Part shown: positions 13,401 through 24,740 of the stretch, in pieces
Layout of the letters: every line of letters starts with the position of its first letter
How positions within the stretch are numbered: the first letter of the stretch is position 1
NCBI GenBank assembly: GCA_023101725.1
Contig: JALJCO010012624.1
Coordinates: 55,100 to 119,099, forward strand
DNA: 64,000 bases
Source: Atherinomorus stipes
Lineage: Eukaryota > Chordata > Actinopteri > Atheriniformes > Atherinidae
Direction of reading: 5' to 3'
Position numbers and translations under genes: made by a program
The notes under the pieces: model-generated
Database searches by the model: none
What the model was told of the DNA's origin: nothing
What the model saw: the letters and a program-made list of their open reading frames with translations, nothing else

Positions 13401-16400
13401 TGACGTAACCATGGAGACGTGTGGACGTCCCTCTGTGACGTAACCATGGAGACGTGTGGACCTCCCTCTGTGACGTAACCATGGAGACGTGTGGACCTCC
13501 CTCTGTGACGTAACCATGGAGCGTGGGGACCTCCCTCTGTGACGTAACCATGGAGACGTGTGGACCTCGCTCTGTGACGTAACCATGGAGACGTGTGGAC
13601 CTCCCTCTGTGACGTAACCATGGAGATGTGTGGACGTCCCTCTGTGACGTAACCATGGAGACGTGTGGACCTCCCTCTGTGACGCAACCATGGAGACGTG
13701 TGGACGTCCCTCTGTGACGTAACCATGGAGACGTGTGGACGTCCCTCTGTGACGTAACCATGGAGACGTGTGGACCTCCCTCTGTGATGTAACCATGGAG
13801 ACGTGTGGACCTCCCTCTGTGAGGTAACCATGGAGTCGTGTGGACCTCCGTCTGTGACGTAACCATGGAGACGTGTGTGGACCTCTGCTCTGTGACGTAA
13901 CCATGGAGACGTGTGGACCTCGCTCTGTGATGTAACCATGGAGACGTGTGGACCTCCGTCTGTGACGTAACCATGGAGATGTGTGGACCTCCCTCTGTGA
14001 CGTAACCATGGAGACGTGTGGACCTCCCTCTGTGACGTAACCATGGAGACGTGTGGACCTCCCTCTGTGACGTAACCATGGAGACGTGTGGACCTCCGTC
14101 TGTGACGTAACCATGGAGACGTGTGGACCTCCCTCTGTGACGTAACCATGGAGATGTGTGGACCTCCCTCTGTGACGTAACCATGGAGACGTGTGGGACC
14201 TCGCTCTGTGACGTAACCATGGAGACGTGTAGATGTCACTCTGTGACGTAACCATGGTATCGTGTAGACCTCGCTCTGTGACGTAACCATGGAGACGTGT
14301 GGACCTCCGTCTGTGACGTAACCATGGAGACTTGTGGACGTCCCTCTGTGACACAACCATGCAGACGTGTGGACCTCCGCCTCTGTGATGTAACTATGGA
14401 GACGTGTGGACATCGCTCTGTGACGTAACCATGGAGACGTGGGGACCTCGTTCCTCTGTGACGTAACCATGGAGACGTGTGGATCTCGCTCTTGATGTAA
14501 CCATGGAGACGTGTGGACCTCCCTCTGTGACGTAACCATGGAGACGTGTGGACCTCGCTCTGTGACGTAACCATGGAGACGTGTGGACCTCCGTCTGTGA
14601 TGTAACCATGGAGACGTGTGGACCTCGCTCTGTGACGTAACCATGGAGACGTGTGGACCTCCCTCTGTGACGTATCCATGGAGACGTGTGGACCTCTCTC
14701 TGTGACGTAACCATGGAGACGTGTGGACCTCCCTCTGTGACGTAACCATGGAGACGTGTGGACCTCCGTCTGTGACGTAACCATGGAGACGTGTGGACCT
14801 CCGTCTGTGACGTAACCATGGAGACGTGTGGACATCCGTCTTTGAAGTAACCATGGAGACGTGTGGACCTCCGTCTGTCACGTAACCAAGGAGACGTGTG
14901 GACCTCGCACTGTAACGTAACCATGGAGACGTGTGGAGGTCCCTCTGTGACGTAACCATGGAGACGTGTGGACGTCCCTCTGTGACGTAACCATGGAGAC
15001 GTGTGGACCTCGCTCTGTGATGCAACCATGGACACGTGTGGATGTCCCTCTGTGACGTAACCATGGAGACATGTGGAAGTCCCTCTGTGACGTAACCATG
15101 GAGACGTGTGGACCTCGCTCTGTGACGTAACCATGGAGACGTGCGGACGTCCCTCTGTGACGTAACCATGGAGACGTGTGGACGTCCCTCTGTGATGTAA
15201 CCATGGAGACGTGTGGACCTCCGTCTGTGACGTATCCATGGAGACGTGTGGACGTCCCTCTGTGACGTAACCATGGTATCGTGTGGACCTCGCTCTGTGA
15301 CGTAACCATGGAGACGTGTGGACCTCCGTCTGTGAGGTAACCATGGAGACGTTTAGACCTCCGTCTGTGACGAAACCATGGAGACGTGCGGACCTCGCTC
15401 TGTGATGTAACCATGGAGACGTGTGGAACTCCGTCTGTGACGTAACCATGGAGACGTGTGGACCTCCGTCTGTGACATAACCATGGAGACGTGTAGACCT
15501 CCGTCTGTGACGAAACCATGGAGACGTGCGGACCTCGCTCTGTGATGTAACCATGTAGACGTGTGGAACTCGCTCTGTGAAGTAACCATGGAGACGTGTG
15601 GACTTCCGTCCGTGACGTAACCATGGAGACGTGTGGACGTCCCTCTGTGACGTAACCATGGAGACGAGTGGACCTCGCACTGTGACGTAACCATGGAGAC
15701 GTGTGGACATCCGTCTGTGACGTAACCATGGAGACGTGTGGACCTCCCTCTGTGACGTAACCATGGAGACATGTGGAAGTCCCTCTGTGACGTAACCATG
15801 GAGACGTGTGGACCTCGCTCTGTGACGTAACCATTGAGACGTGTGGACCTCGCTCTGTGATGTAACCATGGAGACGTGAGGACCTCGCTCTGTGACGTAA
15901 CCATGGAGACGTGTGGACGTCCCTCTATGACGTAACCATGGAGACGTGTGGACCTCCCTCTGTGACGTAACCATGGAGACGTGTGGACTCTCCCTCTGTG
16001 ACGTAACCATGGAGACGTGTGGACCTCGCGTCTGTGATGTAACCATGGAGACGTGTGGACCTCCCTCTGTGACGTAACCATGGAGACGTGTGGACCTCCC
16101 TCTGTGACGTAACCATGGAGACGTGTGGACCTCCCTCTGTGACGTAACCATGGAGACGTGTGGACCTCCCTCTGTGATGTAACCATGGAGACGTGTGAGA
16201 CGTAACCATGGGGAGGGGTGGACCTTGCTCTGTCACGCAACCATGGAGACGTGTGGACCTCGCTCTGTGACGTGACCATGGAGACGTGTGGTCGCCCTCT
16301 GTGACGTAACCATGGAGACGGGTGGACCTTGCTCTGTCACGCAACCATGGAGACGTGTGGACCTCGCTCTGTGACGTAACCATGGAGATGTGCGGACGTC

Positions 16401-18190
16401 CCTCTGTGACGTAACCATGGACACGCGTGGACCTCCCTCTGTGACGTAACCATGGAGACGTGTGGACCTCCGTCTGTGACGTAACCATGGAGACGTGTGG
16501 GCGTCCCTCTGTGACGTAACCATGGTATCGTGTGGACCTCGCTCTGTGACGTAACCATGGAGACGTGTGGACCTCCGTCTGTGACGTAACCATGGAGACG
16601 TGTGGACCTCCGTCTGTGACGTAACCATGGAGACGTGTAGACCTCCGTCTGTGACGAAACCATGGAGACGTGCGGACCTCCGTCTGTGACGTAACCATGG
16701 AGACGTGTGGACCTCCCTCTGTGACGTAACCATGGAGACGTGTGGATGTACCTCTCTGACGTAACCATGGAGACGTGTGGAACTCGCTCTGTGAAGTAAC
16801 CATGAAGACTTGTGGACTTCCATCTGTGATGTAACCATGGAGACGTGTGGACGTCCCTCTATGACGTAACCATGGAGACGTGTGGAACTCGCTCTGTGAA
16901 GTAACCATGAAGACTTGTGGACTTCCATCTGTGATGTAACCATGGAGACGTGTGGACGTCCCTCTATGACGTAACCATGGAGACGTGTGGACCTCCGTCT
17001 GTGACGTAACCATGGAGACGTGTGGACCTCGCTCTGTGACGTAACCATGGAGACGTGTGGACCTCCCTCTGTGACGTAACCATGGAGACGTGTGGACCTC
17101 CCTCTGTGACGTAACCATGGAGACGTGTGGATGTACCTCTCTGACGTAACCATGGAGACGTGTGGACCTCCCTCTGTGACGTAACCATGGAGGTGTGTGG
17201 ACCTTGCTCTGTGACGTAACCATGGAGACGTGTGGACCTCGCTCTGTCGCGTAACCATGGAGACGTGTGGACCTCGCTCTGTGACGTAACCATGGAGATG
17301 TGCGGACGTCCCTCTGTGACGTAACCATGGGGACGTGTGGACGTCCCTCTGTGACGTAACCATGGAGACGTGTGGACCTCGCTCTGTGACGTAACCATGG
17401 AGACGTGCGGACGTCCCTCTGTGACGTAACCATGGAGACGTGTGGACGTCCCTCTGTGACGTAACCATGGAGATGTGTGGACCTCGCTCTGTGACGTAAA
17501 CATGGAGACGTGTGGACCTCCGTCTGTGACGTAACCATGGAGACGTGTAGACGTCCCTCTGTGACGTAACCATGGTATCGTGTGGACCTCGCTCTGTGAC
17601 GTAACCATGGAGACGTGTGGACCTCCATCTGTGACGTAACCATGGAGACGTGTGGACCTCCGTCTGTGACATAACCATGGAGACGTGTAGACCTCCGTCT
17701 GTGACGAAACCATGGAGACGTGCGGACCTCGCTCTGTGATGTAGCCATGGAGACGTGTGGAACTCGCTCTGTGAAGTAACCATGGAGACGTGTGGACTTC
17801 CGTCCGTGACGTAACCATGGAGACGTGTGGACGTCCCTCTGTGACGTAACCATGGAGATGTGTGGACCTCGCTCTGTCACGTAACCATGGAGACGTGTGG
17901 ACCTCGCTCTCTGAATAACCATGGAGATGTGCGGACGTCCCTCTGTGACGTAACCATGGAGACGTGTGTTCGTCCCTCTGTGACGTAACCATGGAGACAT
18001 GTGGACCTCCCTCTGTGACGTAACCATGGAGACGTGCGGATTTCCCTCTGTGACGTAACCATGGAGACGTGTGGACGTTCCTCCGTGACGTTACCATGGA
18101 GAAGCGTGGACGCCCCTCTTTGACGTAACCATGGAGACGTGCGGACACCCCTCTGTGACGTAGCCATGGAGAAGCATTGACCTCGCTCTG

Positions 18191-18690
18191 AGCCGCGGTT
18201 GCTCGGCAACGCGCTGCCTTATCCCGGCTGCAAACGCTGCAGTGTCGGGGCCAGAGAGGTCAGGGAGCTGATGACCTGCATCCAGACGAGGCCTTGGACC
18301 GCAGAGCTGCGATAACTCAGGGAGACGAGACGCTGATGGCTGCCATTACACTGCATCACAGACTTTCATCAGACTAAATGACTGATTCAGACCGGGACTC
18401 GCTTTTCTGCTCACAGCGGTCAGGAATTATTAGCAGCAGAATTATGCAGACTGAATCACTGTCGGGGTTGTGAAGGGCACTTTATTATCCCATCAGCCGC
18501 TGGTAGAGATACAGACACGTCTGTTAGAGTGGAAGCCGGACGGTGACCCAACACCATCAGTTTCATCCGTCTCCAAGCCATCACGTAGCCATTACTGGCC
18601 AAATAATTAACCCTCATTATCACGCTCATTGGCTTATCCACCGTCCATTAACGGCTCTGGTGTTCCTGACAGCTGAGGGTCTCAGAGGAG
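18191..18690. other. Non-repetitive spacer after the satellite
   Basis: This is ordinary-complexity sequence with no convincing exon. Short open frames of about 61 codons on both strands show no recognisable domain. It begins with an X-box palindrome and contains AT-rich homeobox-like words (GGCCAAATAATTAACC near 18597). It could be regulatory, but nothing here proves it. Confidence 0.5.
18198..18210. promoter_or_regulatory. RFX X-box palindrome
   Basis: GTTGCTCGGCAAC fits the RFX X-box consensus RYYNYY-N(1-3)-RRNRAC with a one-base spacer. Both half-sites are intact and form an inverted repeat. It sits only eight bases beyond the last 35-bp unit. RFX factors bind such sites at ciliary and immune gene promoters. 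Binding here is inferred only. Confidence 0.45.
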
Positions 18691-19137
18691 CCGGACTCAT
18701 TAGACTAAACCGGACCTCGTTAGACTGAGGCGAGACCTCGTTAGACTGAACCGGACCTCGTTAGACTGAACCGGACCTCGTTAGACTGAGGCGAGACCTC
18801 GTTAGACTGAACCGGACCTCGTTAGACTGAGGCGAGACCTCGTTAGACTGAACCGGACCTCGTTAGACTAAACCGGACCTCGTTAGACTGAACCGGACCT
18901 CGTTAGACTGAACCGGACCTCGTTAGACTAAACCGGACCTCGTTAGACTGAGGCGAGACCTCGTTAGACTAAACCGGACCTCGTTAGACTGAACAGAGAC
19001 CTCGTAAGACTGAACTAAGACCTACTTAGACTTAACCAAGGCCTTGTTAGACAGAGCAGGGACCTCTTAAGACTGAACCGAGACCTCTTTAGACTGAACT
19101 GAGATCTTGTTAGTCTGAACCGGAACCTCGTTAGACT
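18691..19137. repeat. 20-21-bp minisatellite
   Basis: About 21 head-to-tail units of GACCTCGTTAGACTGAACCG (20 bp) alternate with a 21-bp variant that has GAGGCGA in place of GAACCG. Units after about 18985 decay (CGTAAGACTGAACTAAGACC). The repeat is unrelated in sequence to the flanking 35-bp satellite. Confidence 0.93.
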
Positions 19138-20123
19138 TCGTAGACAGAAAATATTGCAACATTTGTCAGAACGTCAGAAAATACTCACGTCAGAGATTCC
19201 AGCTGCACGTCAGCAGATAACCGAGCTTTTATTCCCCGAGAGTCTGGAAACTTCTGTCCACAGATCCTACAGAAGCAGAGGAGAGGGACTACTGTAGTAC
19301 TGTAGTGGTACTGTAGTACTGAAGATCCCTCCGGGATGAATGAAGTATTTCATTTCAAAAACGATCACAACAATGTTTGTTTCAGCAAGAAAACATTCCG
19401 CTGGTCGTGATGCTGAGAAACCTTCATCCTCTTCCTCCTCATCACTCACATCCAGACCAAGAGTCACTGATGCCAGAGATGCAGCCGGAGACCCGTCAGT
19501 CTTTACAGGATGAAGCGTGGAGATGTGTTCACAGCCAAAGATACACACTAATACTCATGTTACTGCCGTAAATGCGCATAGTATATACACACACATTACT
19601 GCCTTAAATACGCATTGATACACGTGACTGTGTAATATATGCATTATTTGGTTGATTTAATTCCAAGTGCATAACAAGGATTTGGTTGTGGTGGCTGAAA
19701 CTGGGCTCTGCATTATTGTGGCGCCACAATAACACACTCACAGCCTGCAGAAATAAATACATCCATTGTCAGCAAACATTTGTGGATCTGGCACATTTTT
19801 GATGTGATTCAGCAAACAGAGCTGCTACATTAAGTGTGCTCAAAGAAGCAAATTTTATTCCTGCCTGCTCAACCGTGAGGTGTTACATTCAGCTTACTGT
19901 CAACAGCACAGAGAGGAAGGAGAAGCTGCGTGTGCATGTTGGAAACAGAAAGCAGCCATGCATCCAGAATCCAGATCAGCAAAACAGCAAAGCCTTACAA
20001 AGATGGAAACAAGCAGGTGGAGGATGAATGAGGAACGTTTGATGCAGGTTGCTAAAGAAGGTTTGTTTTAACCCTGAAAATGTGTTCTGTTCCTAATGTT
20101 TAAATGTAGTGTAGACATGCATG
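19138..20123. other. Non-repetitive spacer
   Basis: No gene is supported. A small stutter of TACTGTAG-type words lies near 19288-19325. The rest is unremarkable, moderately AT-rich sequence with only short, domainless open frames. Confidence 0.5.
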
Positions 20124-20978
20124 TAGCATCAGAACCTTTAATCCCAGTAAGTATCAGAACATTTAATCCCAGTTAGCACCAGTAACTTTAATCCCGGTCA
20201 GAGACAGAACCTTTAATCCCAGGCAGCATCGAACCCTTTAATCCCAGTCAGCATCAGAACCTTTAATCCCTGTCAGCATCAGACCCTTTAATCCCAGTCA
20301 GCATCAGAACCTTTAATCCCAGTCAGCATCAGAACCTTTAATCCCAGTCAGCACCAGAACCTTTAATCCCAGTCAGCACCAGAATCTTTAATCCCAGTCA
20401 GCATCAGAACCTGTAATCCCACTCAGCATCAGAACCTTTAATCCCAGTCAGCATCAGACCCTTTAATCCCAGTCAGCACCAGAACCTTTAAGTCCAGTCA
20501 GCACCAGAACCTTTAATTCTAGTCAGCATCAGAACCTTTAATCCCACTCAGCATCAGAACATTTAATTCCAGGAAGCATCTAGAACCTTTAATCCCAGTC
20601 ATTATCTAGAACCTTTAATCCCAGTCAGCATCAGAACCTGTAATCCCAGTCATCATGTAGAACCTTTAATCCCAGTCAGCATCTAGAACCTTTAATCCCA
20701 GTCAGCATCAGAACCTGTAATCCCAGTCATCATCTAGAACCTTTAATCCCAGTCAGCATCAGAACCTTTAATCCCAGTCAGCATCAGAACCTTTAATCCC
20801 AGTCAGCTTCTAGAACCTTTAATCCCAGTCAGCTTCTAGAACCTTTAATCCCAGTCAGCATCCAGAACCTTTAATCCCAGTTAGCATCAGAAACTTCAAT
20901 CCCAGTCAGCATCTAGAACGTTTGATCTCAGTCAGCATCTAGAACCTTTAATCCCAGTCAGCATCCAGAACCTTTACA
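20124..20978. repeat. 25-bp minisatellite
   Basis: Tandem units of AGCATCAGAACCTTTAATCC plus CAGTC, 25 bp, about 34 copies. Variants include CAGCACCAGAA, a one-base-longer CATCTAGAACC and CATCATCTAGAACC. The longer variants cluster in the second half, after about 20575. The array is unrelated in sequence to its neighbours. Confidence 0.93.
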
Positions 20979-22261
20979 TAGACCTTTCTGCTTACAGTAC
21001 TTGTTATGTATGGCTGGTCCTGATTGGACATTAGTCAGTTTAAGCTCTGTGATTGGTGGAAAGTTTGACTTCATCTTCAGATTTAAATTGAGGCCTCTGA
21101 GCTCCTGCAATAACAAGATCACGTTGATATCAGCAGCATCTCAGAATTAATTCAGGAACATCACAGATTAGACGCTTTCATGGATGGATGGAGAGATAAA
21201 GGTAGGTCACAATAATCTAAATATGAACACGTGGAAAGAGTCCTTCTTCCCGTTACCGTGGAAACCCTCAGAGATGCTCCTGTCGTCAGACACATAAAAA
21301 CCATGTTTTTATGTGTAATGAATGCTGACACTGATGCACGGCAGCTTTCATACGTGGGAATGAAGGCATGCGGGGTCGGAACAAGCAATAAGTGGCAGTT
21401 TCACACAACACCTCAAGTCCTAGTAAGATAATGAGGAGCGTGTGCATGTGTGGTTTAGAGGAGGAGACGGGGAGGGGGGGCGCCACTCGGTGTGCTCACA
21501 TATTCAGCCTGCATCATAGACTTTTATCCTTTGAGTTTTAATTAACTGAAAGCAAGAAAATTGGATTCAATCCGAGGGAACGAAGAGATAAAAGATCTCT
21601 GCATCTCTTTCTCACCTGCTGCGTTTCATCTCCTCCTCCTCCTCCCAGCGAGACAAAGCAGAGGCATCCTTCTTATTAAGGCTCAGTACAATTAGACGCG
21701 TGCACTGCAGCTTGTTTTAATTCTCCTCATGGAAGCGGGAGCTTTGAGGCAGCAGACTTTGAAGCTCCGCTGCGGCTCTCTGGCTGCAAGGTGATGACAG
21801 TATGACATCTAATCGTATTCCTACAGACGAGCAGATTAAACGCCACAGTCGGCTCGTTTCGCTGCAGCAAGAGACCTCGCTGCACCGGAGGAAGGAAGCT
21901 GTTTGAAATTCAACTTGTGATCACTTTCTCAGTCTGATTGTTGAGTTACGGCAGAGTCCCTCTGCAACTCCCAGCTCTGCTCGCAGCTACTTTCTGAGTC
22001 CTCCACGTTCTTGTATGTTATTCTGAAAACAATAAATCAGTGTTAAAGATGAACAATCCCACTTCTGGAGCTTGAATTCTCCATTTGGGACTGGTGTGAC
22101 ATCACAGTGGCATTTACGACGTGAACTGTCCAGCAGCATTTGACGTGACCATTCAGGGACAGTATGACATCAAATCATCGGGGCTCCCACTCTTTTCTAG
22201 AAGATGTTTTCGAGGACTTTTCTAGGACATTTTTCAGGACTTTTCCAGCTGCTACAGTACG
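20979..22261. other. Non-repetitive spacer, possible conserved non-coding DNA
   Basis: No exon or domain was recognised. Two inverted CCAAT boxes (ATTGG) lie near 21034 and 21052. The stretch 21500-21860 has normal complexity with homeobox-type words (TTTTAATTAACTG), a GATAAAAGATC word and a CTCCTCCTCCTCCTCC run near 21632. It looks like candidate enhancer sequence, but conservation cannot be assessed from one genome. Confidence 0.35.
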
Positions 22262-22745
22262 ATTAAAGTTGTCACAACAGCGACAAACGGCAACAAAACG
22301 GCGACAAACAGCGACAAAGCTGCGATGAAACAGTGATGTAGCCGCAACATAGCGGCGACAAAATGGCAATAAAGTGGTGTAGCAGTGGTGTAGCGATGTA
22401 GCAGTGACCAAACAGTGACGAAATGGCAACAAAACAGCAACAAAGCAGTGACGAAACGACGATGAAGCTTCGACAAAACAGTAAGGAAACGGTGACGAAG
22501 TGGCGACGATATGGTGACGCAACAGTAACAAAACTGCGATGAAACGGCGACGAAGCAGTGGTGAAACTACGATGAAGATGTGATGAAACTGTGACAAAAT
22601 GTCAACGAAATGTCAACGAAATGTCAACAAAATGGCAACAAAATGGCAACGAAATGGCGACGCAACAGTGACGAAACTGCGATGAAGCTGCGATGAAACA
22701 GTGACGAAGCGGCAAGAAAGTGGTGTAGTGGTGGTGTAGTGATGT
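22262..22745. repeat. 11-bp A-tract tandem repeat
   Basis: A degenerate tandem repeat of about 44 units with an 11-bp period. Successive units read GAAATGGCAAC, AAAACAGCAAC, AAAGCAGTGAC, GAAACGACGAT, GAAACGGTGAC, GAAACTGCGAT. The unit is roughly RAAAYRGYRAC, with one run of 3-4 A residues per unit. Long minus-strand frames here (rich in FVAV, LLPF, RH) are a consequence of the 11-base period and are not genes. Confidence 0.88.
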
Positions 22746-23027
22746 GGTGGTTGGCGCCGCTGGCAGCATCATTCATTCTCCTTGCAGACGGGGTTGTGTG
22801 TAAATGTGTTGCCCTGTCTGATGTGGATCTGGTGTTCACAGGGAGAGCAGAGGGCTTCAGCATATCATCACTGATATGTGACTCGAATCATGTCGAAGGA
22901 ATTTCCACAAACAATTTATTCTCCAGAAACAACTTTATCAAAGTGGCCTTCATGTTTGTGAAGATGAGGATGGTAAGAGGAATACCTTATTCTCTTTTAT
23001 GTGTCCTGTCCAGCATGGTAGCAGCAG

Positions 23028-23030
<3 letters not shown>
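22746..23030. other. Spacer without recognised feature
   Basis: This is ordinary sequence between the 11-bp repeat and a retroelement tail. An open frame starting near 22739 reads into it but shows no family signature and ends in the following microsatellite. Confidence 0.4.
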
Positions 23031-23062
<32 letters not shown>

Positions 23063-23190
23063 TCGAAGATACTTTATTGATCCCTGAGGGGAAATTCACA
23101 AGAGGACCTAACTGCAGTTACAATGACCGACAAGGACGCCGCCATACATCCAATCCATACAGGAAGTCTCATGAGGAAGTTAGTTAAATA
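23031..23190 (-). mobile_element. 3' tail of a non-LTR retroelement
   Basis: A short (AATC)n microsatellite at about 23032-23058 is followed by ATACTTTATTGATCCCTGAG and GGGAAATTCA. Read on the minus strand this is a CCCC/GGGG-type hairpin, then GATCAATAAAGT, then a TGAT-repeat tail. That is the layout of 3' ends of non-LTR elements commonly seen in fish genomes. No coding part remains. The family is not assigned. The Tc1-like element begins 16 bp beyond this fragment. Confidence 0.5.
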
Positions 23191-23206
23191 CCGCCAAGAG
23201 TAACTA

Positions 23207-23233
23207 CAGGGGTTAGACAATGAAACTGAAACA
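23207..23233 (+). repeat. Left terminal inverted repeat of Tc1-like element
   Basis: 27 bp from CAGGGGTTAG to CTGAAACA. It pairs with 24421-24447 with three mismatches, all within the first nine bases. The internal 18 bp are identical. TA lies immediately outside. Confidence 0.9.
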
Positions 23234-23482
23234 GCTGTCATTTTAGTGTGGGAGGTTTCATGGCTAAATTAGACCAGCCTGGTGGCAAATATTCATTAAT
23301 TGCACGTTGCACCAGTAAGAGCAGAGTGTGAAGGTTCAATTAGCAGGTAAAAAGCACAGTTTTGCTCAAGACATTGCAATGCATACAACATTGTATCAGA
23401 GTTCAAAAGAGGACAAATTGTTGGTGCACGTCTTGCCGGCGCCACGGTATCCAGGGTATCAAGAGCCACGGTATCCAGGGTA

Positions 23483-24395
23483 ATGTCAGCATACCACCAA
23501 GAAGGACAAACCACATCCAACAGGATTAACTGTGGACGCAAGAGGAAGCTGTCTGAACGGGATGTCCGGGTGCTAACCCGGATTGTATCCAAAAAACAAA
23601 ACCACAGCGGCCCAAATCACGGCAGAATTAAATGTGCACCTCAGCTCTCCTGTTTCCACCAGAACTGTCTGTCGGGAGCTCCACAGGGTGAATATACACG
23701 GCCGGGCTGCTAAAGCCAAACCTTTGGTCACTCGTGCCAATGCCAAACGTCGGTTTCAATGGTGCAAGGAGCGCAAATCTTGGGCTGTGGACAATGTGAA
23801 ACATGTATTGTTCTCTGATGAGTCCACCTTTACTGTTTTCCCCACATCCGGGAGAGTTTTCGGTGTGGAGAAGCCCCAGAGAAGTGTACCACCCAGATTG
23901 TTGCATGGCCAGAGTGAAGCATGGGGGTGGATCAGAGATGGTTTGGGCGGCCATATCATGGCATTCGCTTGGCCCAATACTTGTGCTAGATGGGCGTGTC
24001 ACTGCCAAGGACTACTGAACCATTCTGTAGGACCATGTTCATCCAAAGGTTCAAACATTGTATCCTGAAGGCGATGCAGTGTATCAGGATGATAATGCAC
24101 AAATACACACAGCAAGACTGATGAAAGATTGGTTTGATGAACATTAAAGTGAAGTTGAACATTTCCCAGGACCTCAAAGTCACCAGATCTAAATATTATT
24201 GAGCCACTTTGGGGAGTTTTGGAGGAGCGAGTCAGGAAACGTTTTCCTCCACCAGCATCACGTAGTGACCTGGCCACTATCCTGCAAGAAGAATGGCTTA
24301 AAATCCCTCTGACCACTGTTCAGGACTTGTATATGTCATTTTCAAGACGAATTGTCGCTGTATTGGCCGCAAAAGGAGGCCCCCCACCATACTAA
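23483..24395 (+). pseudogene. Tc1-like transposase pseudogene
   Basis: This is the remnant of a DDE transposase that would bind the terminal repeats and cut and paste the element at TA. The N-terminal helix-turn-helix part is seen as GRKRKLSERDVRVLTRIVSK from 23483. The frame then shifts at the A-run near 23592 and continues as TTAAQITAELN and STRTVCRELH. The first catalytic Asp lies in SDESTF (codon 23817-23819). The frame shifts again near 23900 into VKHGGGSEMVW and LDGRVTAKDY, which ends at a stop near 24016. The second Asp lies in YQDDNA (codon 24091-24093). An in-frame TAA follows at 24145, and a one-base loss lies near 24178. The catalytic Glu is in LNIIEPLW (codon 24201-24203), and the C-terminus AKGGPPPY ends at 24395. 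At least four disruptions rule out a working protein. Confidence 0.93.
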
Positions 24396-24420
24396 TAAAT
24401 GATTGTGGTCTAAAACCAAG

Positions 24421-24447
24421 TGTTTCAGTTTCATTGTCCACCCCGTG
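24421..24447 (-). repeat. Right terminal inverted repeat of Tc1-like element
   Basis: TGTTTCAGTTTCATTGTC followed by CACCCCGTG. It is the reverse complement of the left end apart from three bases and is followed directly by the TA target duplicate. Confidence 0.9.
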
Positions 24448-24740
24448 TATCTGTGGCTTGCAAACAGATGTGTATGGTGTAGTCGGGTGGTTAGGGTTAG
24501 GAGAAGGGTCAGGGTTAGATTTTAGTAAGTTACATGAAAAACAAACTTCCGATTGGGACTTCAAGCATGGATTGGATATATGGCAACGTACCGTGACTGC
24601 AGTTGGGTCCCTCTCGAAATTCATGTTTCAGTACAACCCGTCCAAGACACACAAACAAAACACATAAGCAATGGAAATCTGGTTGCTTTATTGTGTTGAA
24701 CAGTTTTGCTTTGCCAAGAGGAGCTTTATGAACACAAGGC
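24448..24740. other. Spacer with short telomere-like word
   Basis: Unannotated sequence after the transposon. It contains TTAGGGTTAGG at 24491-24501 and a further GGGTTAG about 10 bp on. Fewer than three consecutive telomeric hexamers are present, so this is not an interstitial telomere. No gene was seen. Confidence 0.4.

Larger units (their letters stand above)
1..18190. repeat. Giant 35-bp satellite array
   Basis: Tandem units of 35 bp fill this stretch, about 520 copies. Each unit starts CCATGGAGACGTGTGG, has a variable nine-base middle (CCT or CGT followed by CCG, CCC or CGC and TCT) and ends TGTGACGTAA. The array is cut by the window edge, so its true length is unknown. Each unit carries an NcoI palindrome, about three CpGs, and two ACGT cores (GACGTG and TGACGTAA). 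Because 35 is not a multiple of 3 and the unit has no stop on the minus strand in any frame, all three minus frames stay open for long stretches with a 35-residue period (MVTSQ, HTSPWLRHR, STRLHGYVTE). These are repeat artefacts, not genes. Units in the last 130 bp are clearly more diverged, as expected at an array edge. Confidence 0.97.
23207..24447 (+). mobile_element. Tc1-like DNA transposon, inactive
   Basis: A 1,241-bp element bounded by inverted repeats and a TA dinucleotide on each side (23205-23206 and 24448-24449), as expected for Tc1/mariner insertion. The left end starts CAGGGGTTAGACAATG and the inverted right end CACGGGGTGGACAATG. 24 of 27 terminal bases match. Inside lies a transposase reading frame broken by several frameshifts. 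The length is close to that of complete Tc1-like elements, so this is a full-length but dead copy. Confidence 0.93.

Noticed and set aside
22175..22597. A 140-codon minus-strand frame rich in F, V, A, L and H that looks membrane-like.
   Set aside because: It is the translation of the 11-bp tandem repeat. The hydrophobic pattern comes from A-tracts read on the other strand.
24491..24514. TTAGGGTTAGG plus a nearby GGGTTAG as an interstitial telomere.
   Set aside because: There are fewer than three consecutive hexamers, and similar words are common by chance and in fish repeats.
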